From: Daejeonella sp. | Lineage (GTDB): Bacteria; Bacteroidota; Bacteroidia; Sphingobacteriales; Sphingobacteriaceae | DNA: 64,000 bases | Assembly: GCF_017495225.1 (NCBI RefSeq) | Contig: NZ_JAFEIG010000013.1 | Coordinates: forward strand, 1 to 64,000 | Reading direction: 5' to 3' | In this document: positions 58,933-64,000 of the stretch, one piece after another | How the letters are laid out: every line of letters starts with the position of its first letter | Position numbering within the stretch: the stretch's first letter is position 1 | The notes under the pieces: model-generated | Told to the model about the DNA's origin: nothing | What the model saw: the letters and a program-made list of their open reading frames with translations, nothing else | Database searches by the model: none | Translations under genes and position numbers: made by a program

Positions 58933-61386
58933 TTAAAGGACTATTCCAAATCTAAATCCATCGTCATAACCCTTTCCATTCACAAAAGATCTACCATAAA
59001 CTAACCTGAAATTCAAATATTGGAGTCCGGCATAACCCTCCGTAAAATTCCTCATTTTAGGCGTGCTTAAATAATTAAAACCAATAACTTCACTCAATTT
59101 TAGTTTCCGTATGTAAGGTATTTTATTGGTTAAAAATCCCGAGAAATTATGATGTAAATGAGCTTCAAAATAGCTTTGAGGAGTACTGTATTTATAATAA
59201 TCTAAGAAAATAAAATTGTTTGATTCTGTTGAAAAAGACCAAAGCCTATTCCCTCTAAAATGCTTATAATCAACAAAATACATGCTTTTAGAATTTAGAA
59301 ACTTCCCTGCACCTAACCAAAATGATGAACTTCCTAAAAGTCCGCTTTTAATATCCGACTTCGCCAAGTCAACAGAAACTAAGTCGTAATTTACATCAGA
59401 GCCAAGCAGTCCATGAATACCCTTAGAATAATTAATACTTAACCTGGGATATTTTGACGGACTGTAAAACCTACCTGTAGGATAGGTTGCATACTCATTA
59501 CTAAAAGCATAAGAAGCTCTAAACTGTATTTTAAAAGCTTGATTTTCTGGAAACATTGGCAGATTAGAATCTGGTAAAAGCGGATCATTTGATGTGAACT
59601 GTTTTCCCTCCAAATCTCTAATTTTATAATCCGTGGTATTTAGCAAGGCTCTACGGTTTGTCCATCCGGCAGAAAAGCTTGTTTGAATATTACCCAGGGA
59701 CTTAGAATAAATCAAGTTGATAAATTTACTCTCGTAAACCTTTAGCAAATTGCGTTCAAAATAAAGGGTATTTATCATGTTTCCCAATTGCGATAAGGGT
59801 GTTAAATTATTCAAATCCATTACATCCGAACCCATATTTAGGCTAAGTCGCGAGGTTTTTATAGGTATTGAACCAAACATGCTACCATACATCCTTTCAC
59901 TTGAAAAACCATACCTTAATTTACCAGTAATACTAAGATATTTATTAGTTGCCGAATCAATTTGTTTAGTGTAGGAAGCCTGATAATTTAATCCAAAACC
60001 CTCCACCGTATTGTAAAAAGCAGAATTTACCAAAGACCCAAAGCGATAATATTCCTTTTTATAACGATTTCGCGGATTATAGCCCGAACCAATAATAAAG
60101 GCTAAAGGTTTAAATTTATTATTTACCGCATCTAGAGAGTCTAAATAGACCTTCGACTCCCTTTTTGCTGCTAACGTTTCTTTTTTAACATAATCAATTT
60201 GCTCCTCGGCGGTCAGCGGAATTGGTCGCGCTTGTTCCCAATAAGTGCTATCTTTTTTATTGACTTCTTTCGTAATTTTTAAAACTTCTGCAAAATCCTT
60301 CTTCTTCAAATTGCCACCAAAATCATAATTTTTATAGAGGGCAATAAAATATCCGCCGAAGCGAAAACCAAGAAAACCGCCAGTAAAATCATATCTAATG
60401 GATGAGGGCATCCAGATTTTTGATTTTACGGGAATAAACTCCTGTCGAATACTTAAGGTATCAATTACATTAATATTTGCCTCTTTGGTGAGATATAAAT
60501 CGGTGCTATGGATGCGCCAACTATCCTCCAAAATATAAATTATTCCTCTGAAAACTGGGTCAGCGGCACGCCTAGGCATGATTTCAATTTTATTAATCAT
60601 CTCCCCATTTTCGATGCTCGTACCCAATAGTTTATATTTATAATAAAATAAGGCATTATCGGCAATTGGTGAAATGAAAGGGCGATTACTTAGGTCATTA
60701 AGAACCAATAAATTCTCGTAAAAGTTTAATTCCACATCAGAAACACGATTGAAACTGAAAGAACGATTACTACCCGAAACTTTGGAAGAAATCATTTCTT
60801 CACGTAATTTATCCGGCTGCATAAAACTAATTTTTGTTTCTGATTCAGATAAATATAGAATGCCTCTCCTATTTGAATCTAGTCCGATTTGCTTCCCAAT
60901 CTCATCAATATTTTGACCTAAAAACTTTTTTGGAGCCGATAATAATTTCTGCATGCCCTTGATATAAACATCAGCAGTATATTGTTCTACCTCGGTAAGA
61001 TGGCGTTTACGTTTACGAATAGCATTTCTAATTACTTCATATGCCGGATCCTCCGCATCTGCCTGTATAATTACATCCTTTAATTCATAAACCGATGGAT
61101 TTAAAATAACATCTAATGTTTGAGCAGTTTTAAGGTCGATTTGTTTACTTTCCTGACTAAAGCCAATTGCTTTAAAAATTAAAGTATGCTGACCTGCAGA
61201 TAATTTAAGCTGATATTCTCCTTCGCTATTAGCCGAAGTCCCACGTGTAGTGCCCTTTTCATAGACACTCGCGAAAGGCACGGATAAGCCTTTATTATCC
61301 TTAATTGTTCCTTTTAATAAAATTTCTTGCGCATAAGTAAAACCTGAGGCGCAAAGGAATAGTAAAACGAAAGAAAATAATCTCAT
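58933..61386 (-). CDS. DUF5686 outer-membrane protein with carboxypeptidase-like domain
   Basis: About 817 residues from M(RLFSFVLLFLCASG), which gives a signal peptide ending near FTYAQ; an upstream Met adds 12 residues. A CarboxypepD_reg-like beta domain at about 20-105 (LLKGTIKDNKGLSVPFASVYEKGT) is followed by the DUF5686 region with many alternating beta strands, typical of an outer-membrane beta-barrel. The end, GKGYDDGFRFGIVL, has the aromatic/hydrophobic pattern of barrel C-termini. Function is unknown; common in Bacteroidota. Confidence 0.88.
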   Translation of the reverse strand: MRLFSFVLLFLCASGFTYAQEILLKGTIKDNKGLSVPFASVYEKGTTRGTSANSEGEYQLKLSAGQHTLIFKAIGFSQESKQIDLKTAQTLDVILNPSVYELKDVIIQADAEDPAYEVIRNAIRKRKRHLTEVEQYTADVYIKGMQKLLSAPKKFLGQNIDEIGKQIGLDSNRRGILYLSESETKISFMQPDKLREEMISSKVSGSNRSFSFNRVSDVELNFYENLLVLNDLSNRPFISPIADNALFYYKYKLLGTSIENGEMINKIEIMPRRAADPVFRGIIYILEDSWRIHSTDLYLTKEANINVIDTLSIRQEFIPVKSKIWMPSSIRYDFTGGFLGFRFGGYFIALYKNYDFGGNLKKKDFAEVLKITKEVNKKDSTYWEQARPIPLTAEEQIDYVKKETLAAKRESKVYLDSLDAVNNKFKPLAFIIGSGYNPRNRYKKEYYRFGSLVNSAFYNTVEGFGLNYQASYTKQIDSATNKYLSITGKLRYGFSSERMYGSMFGSIPIKTSRLSLNMGSDVMDLNNLTPLSQLGNMINTLYFERNLLKVYESKFINLIYSKSLGNIQTSFSAGWTNRRALLNTTDYKIRDLEGKQFTSNDPLLPDSNLPMFPENQAFKIQFRASYAFSNEYATYPTGRFYSPSKYPRLSINYSKGIHGLLGSDVNYDLVSVDLAKSDIKSGLLGSSSFWLGAGKFLNSKSMYFVDYKHFRGNRLWSFSTESNNFIFLDYYKYSTPQSYFEAHLHHNFSGFLTNKIPYIRKLKLSEVIGFNYLSTPKMRNFTEGYAGLQYLNFRLVYGRSFVNGKGYDDGFRFGIVL

Positions 61387-61517
61387 GTGTTTATTTTTTT
61401 TATAAAGATGGAAATAATTCAATTATGGTTGCATAAATTAAAAAAATAGAAGAATACAATACAATTAGTGGGGAAGTCTTTAGATTTTGTAATTTTACAA
61501 TTCCTAATCCTTTAAAT

Positions 61518-62711
61518 ATGTATACAACCCTTAAGCCGGTATTAGAAAAAGAGCTGGAAGAAATTGAAAAAGCAGGCCTTTATAAGCGCGAACGCATTAT
61601 TATTACTCCTCAGGGAGCTGATATTAAAATCCAAGGAGGGCAAGAAGTAATTAATTTTTGCGCGAATAATTATTTGGGACTGGCATCAGACCCAAGAGTA
61701 ATTGAAGCGGCTAAAAAAGCGATGGATACGCATGGCTTCGGAATGGCCTCTGTACGATTTATCTGTGGAACCCAGGATATTCACAAAGAATTGGAAGCTA
61801 AAATCTCCGAATTTCTAGGCACTGAAGACACCATTCTTTATGCTGCTGCATTTGATGCCAATGGAGGTGTATTTGAGCCTTTATTTGATGAGCAGGATGC
61901 AATCATTTCGGATGCATTAAATCATGCTTCTATAATTGATGGGGTACGTTTATGTAAAGCACAGCGTTATAGATATTTACATGACGACATGGCCGATCTT
62001 GAAGAAAAACTAAAGGAAACTCAACATCTTCGTCACCGTATTATTGTAACCGATGGTTCTTTTTCTATGGATGGAACAATCGCTCAACTTGATAAAATAT
62101 GCGATTTAGCAGATAAATACAATGCTTTAGTCATGATAGATGAATGTCACTCCTCAGGTTTTTTAGGCAAAACAGGAAGAGGTACACATGAGCACCATGG
62201 GGTAATTGGCCGTGTGGATATCATCACAGGAACTTTAGGAAAAGCACTAGGTGGCGCTTCTGGTGGATTTACATCAGGTCCTAAAGAAGTAATCGATATT
62301 TTACGTCAACGTTCTAGACCTTATTTATTCTCCAATACTTTAGCACCATCTATCGTGGGAGCTTCCATTGAAGTCCTAAATATGTTAGGCGAAAGTACTG
62401 AGCTTAGGGATAAATTAGAATTTAACACGAAATATTTCCGTGAGAAAATGACAGCGGCAGGCTTCGATATAAAGCCAGGAACACATCCAATTGTGCCAAT
62501 TATGCTTTATGATGCTAAATTAGCACAAGACTTTGCTGCCGAATTATTGAAGGAAGGAATTTATGTCATCGGATTTTACTTCCCAGTAGTTCCGAAAGGA
62601 AAAGCTAGAATTAGAGTGCAATTATCCGCATCACATAATCAAGAGCACCTTGATAAAGCGATTGCCGCCTTTACGAAAGTTGGCCATCAATTGGGTGTTT
62701 TAAATAAATAA
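61518..62711 (+). CDS. kbl: Glycine C-acetyltransferase (KBL)
   Basis: 397 residues of the alpha-oxoamine synthase family. FCANNYLGLASDPRV, MIDECHSSGFLGKTGRG and the PLP-lysine motif GTLGKALGGASGGF are present. It cleaves 2-amino-3-ketobutyrate with CoA to glycine and acetyl-CoA, following the threonine dehydrogenase encoded at 40.9 kb. Sequence identity along the family motifs favours Kbl over BioF. Confidence 0.93.
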   Translation: MYTTLKPVLEKELEEIEKAGLYKRERIIITPQGADIKIQGGQEVINFCANNYLGLASDPRVIEAAKKAMDTHGFGMASVRFICGTQDIHKELEAKISEFLGTEDTILYAAAFDANGGVFEPLFDEQDAIISDALNHASIIDGVRLCKAQRYRYLHDDMADLEEKLKETQHLRHRIIVTDGSFSMDGTIAQLDKICDLADKYNALVMIDECHSSGFLGKTGRGTHEHHGVIGRVDIITGTLGKALGGASGGFTSGPKEVIDILRQRSRPYLFSNTLAPSIVGASIEVLNMLGESTELRDKLEFNTKYFREKMTAAGFDIKPGTHPIVPIMLYDAKLAQDFAAELLKEGIYVIGFYFPVVPKGKARIRVQLSASHNQEHLDKAIAAFTKVGHQLGVLNK

Positions 62712-62742
62712 TATAAGGAATTTTTCCCACAAATACAAGGAA

Positions 62743-63777
62743 ATGCAAGAAAAAATCAATCAGTATACCGCAGAAATAAACGCTTTTCAACCCAAAAACG
62801 CCGAAGAACTGGAAACATTCAGAATCCGCTTTTTAGGAACAAAGGGAATTATTAAAGATCTCTTTGAAGAGTTTAAAACGGTATCATCTGAAGATAAAAG
62901 GGTTTATGGCAAGGTTTTGAACGAGTTCAAGCAAATGACTGAGGCCAAGTACCAAAGTCTTAAAGAAGGTTCTGAATCTGAAGAAAGTGGTTCAAAATCT
63001 GAACAAGACCTGAGCTTACCTGGCGAAGGATTTGAGCTAGGCACACGTCATCCTTTATCTCTTGTAAGAAAAGAAATCATCGAAATATTTAAAAAACTTG
63101 GCTTTAATGTGGCTGAGGGACCAGAAATTGAGGATGATTGGCATAATTTCTCGGCGCTAAACTTTCCCGAAGAGCATCCTGCTAGAGATATGCAAGATAC
63201 CTTTTTCATCAAAAAAGGTGGCGAAAAGGGCGATATCGCTTTGAGAACGCATACTTCTTCTGTTCAAGTAAGAATGATGGAAGGCGGGAAACCACCATTC
63301 CGTGCTATCATGCCAGGAAGAGTTTATCGTAATGAAGCTATTTCTGCTAGAGCACATTGCTTTTTCCATCAGGTGGAAGGTTTATACATTGATGAGAATG
63401 TTTCCTTTGCCGACTTAAAACAAACCTTATTTTATTTCGTTCAAGAACTATTTGGGGAAGGCACGAAAGTCCGTTTCAGACCAAGTTATTTCCCATTCAC
63501 CGAGCCATCGGCAGAAATGGATATTTCATGTTCAATTTGTAAAGGTGATGGATGTCAGCTTTGCAAACATAGTGGCTGGGTAGAAATTTTAGGTTGCGGC
63601 ATGGTAGATCCGAATGTGCTTGAAAATTCAAATATCGATAGTAAAAAATATACCGGATATGCTTTCGGAATGGGAATAGAAAGAATTACTAATTTGAAAT
63701 ATCAAATTAAAGATTTAAGGCTCTTCTCAGAAAATGACGTTAGATTCTTAAAACAATTTCAGTCGGAAATGATTTAA
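62743..63777 (+). CDS. pheS: Phenylalanyl-tRNA synthetase alpha chain
   Basis: 344 residues: N-terminal coiled coil, a short Ser/Glu-rich linker (SESEESGSKSEQ), then the class II catalytic core with GTRHPLSLVRKEI, ARDMQDTFF, RAIMPGRVYRNEAISARAH and CFFHQVEGLYID. A four-cysteine knuckle (CSICKGDGCQLC) precedes the GWVEILGCGMV motif, as in many bacterial PheS. The pheT partner is not in this window. Confidence 0.97.
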   Translation: MQEKINQYTAEINAFQPKNAEELETFRIRFLGTKGIIKDLFEEFKTVSSEDKRVYGKVLNEFKQMTEAKYQSLKEGSESEESGSKSEQDLSLPGEGFELGTRHPLSLVRKEIIEIFKKLGFNVAEGPEIEDDWHNFSALNFPEEHPARDMQDTFFIKKGGEKGDIALRTHTSSVQVRMMEGGKPPFRAIMPGRVYRNEAISARAHCFFHQVEGLYIDENVSFADLKQTLFYFVQELFGEGTKVRFRPSYFPFTEPSAEMDISCSICKGDGCQLCKHSGWVEILGCGMVDPNVLENSNIDSKKYTGYAFGMGIERITNLKYQIKDLRLFSENDVRFLKQFQSEMI

Positions 63778-64000
63778 TGCGAATAAAACTGACATATCTC
63801 TTTATTTTAATCAGCCTTCTGTCATGCAGCAAAGATAATATTGACAGAATTCCGGATGTTTATGTAAGCTATAAAATTACCTTGCAGGAATTCAATATTA
63901 AAAGCACAAACGGGCTTTTATTGGTTAATAATCAGGCAAATACAGGAGTTGCGGGACTCATCATATACAAAAGAGCCGATGGTGCATTTGTGGCTTATGA
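63777..64000 (+). CDS. Lipoprotein, partial (Rieske-like?)
   Basis: Starts ATG at 63777, overlapping the pheS stop (TAATG), and runs off the window end. A lipoprotein signal ends at Cys17 (LISLLSC), followed by mature sequence including NIKSTNGLLLV and GLIIYKRADGAFVAYD. Rieske-type lipoproteins in Bacteroidota begin this way, but the cluster-binding residues lie beyond the window, so this is a tentative call. Confidence 0.65.
   Translation, partial: MRIKLTYLFILISLLSCSKDNIDRIPDVYVSYKITLQEFNIKSTNGLLLVNNQANTGVAGLIIYKRADGAFVAY

Overview
The window is a low-GC chromosomal segment of a Bacteroidota bacterium, most likely Sphingobacteriaceae (Pedobacter/Solitalea-like). The evidence is TTG-N19/20-TAnnTTTG promoters, a 16S-Ile-Ala-23S-5S rRNA operon, a DUF5686 outer-membrane protein with a carboxypeptidase-like plug, lamin-tail surface repeats, and a flexixanthin/salinixanthin-type carotenoid cluster. 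No species call is possible from sequence reading alone.

Layout. 1-6.1 kb: a complete rRNA operon on the minus strand with two tandem promoters; its spacers carry heptanucleotide tandem repeats, mostly in inverted pairs. 6.2-16.5 kb: housekeeping genes (RsmF-like methyltransferase, FAD protein, LemA/TPM trio, DnaA with candidate DnaA boxes upstream, a methylmalonyl-CoA mutase catalytic chain without a B12 domain). 16.6-22.8 kb: IscA-type protein, MacB-like permease and a four-gene nucleotide-sugar operon (ugd-uxs-galE-rfbB). 22.9-30.8 kb: Kdo transferase, ferrochelatase, then a minus-strand carotenoid operon (CrtD-like desaturase, acyltransferase, glycosyltransferase, CruF, IspH, CrtW-like ketolase). 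30.8-43.4 kb: PBP4, a RidA/hydroxyacid dehydrogenase/amidohydrolase operon, asd, a 1.4-kaa lamin-tail protein, threonine dehydrogenase, YebC and a repeat protein. 57-64 kb: hydrolase, TrhO, DUF5686 protein, Kbl, PheS and the start of a lipoprotein.

The accessory region is 43.4-57.0 kb. Nearly all its genes are on the minus strand and resemble defence or toxin cargo: a BcgI-like restriction-modification pair, an unrecognised three-gene operon, a YhcG/DUF1016 nuclease, a membrane SRPBCC protein, a HigB/HigA-ImmA toxin-antitoxin pair, a four-TM protein and a Fic protein with a palindromic operator. Five direct copies of a ~300-370 bp repeat separate the cargo units. The outermost copy runs into the 3' end of the hydrolase gene at 57.01 kb, and the other copies carry diverged remnants of that same gene end (one still in frame to the stop). 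Each copy starts with a conserved ~50-bp box upstream of a cargo gene, and cargo genes are followed by ~100-bp imperfect palindromes resembling integron attC sites. I read this as a cassette array accreting at the 3' end of the hydrolase gene, with no recombinase in the window. It is the most unusual structure here.
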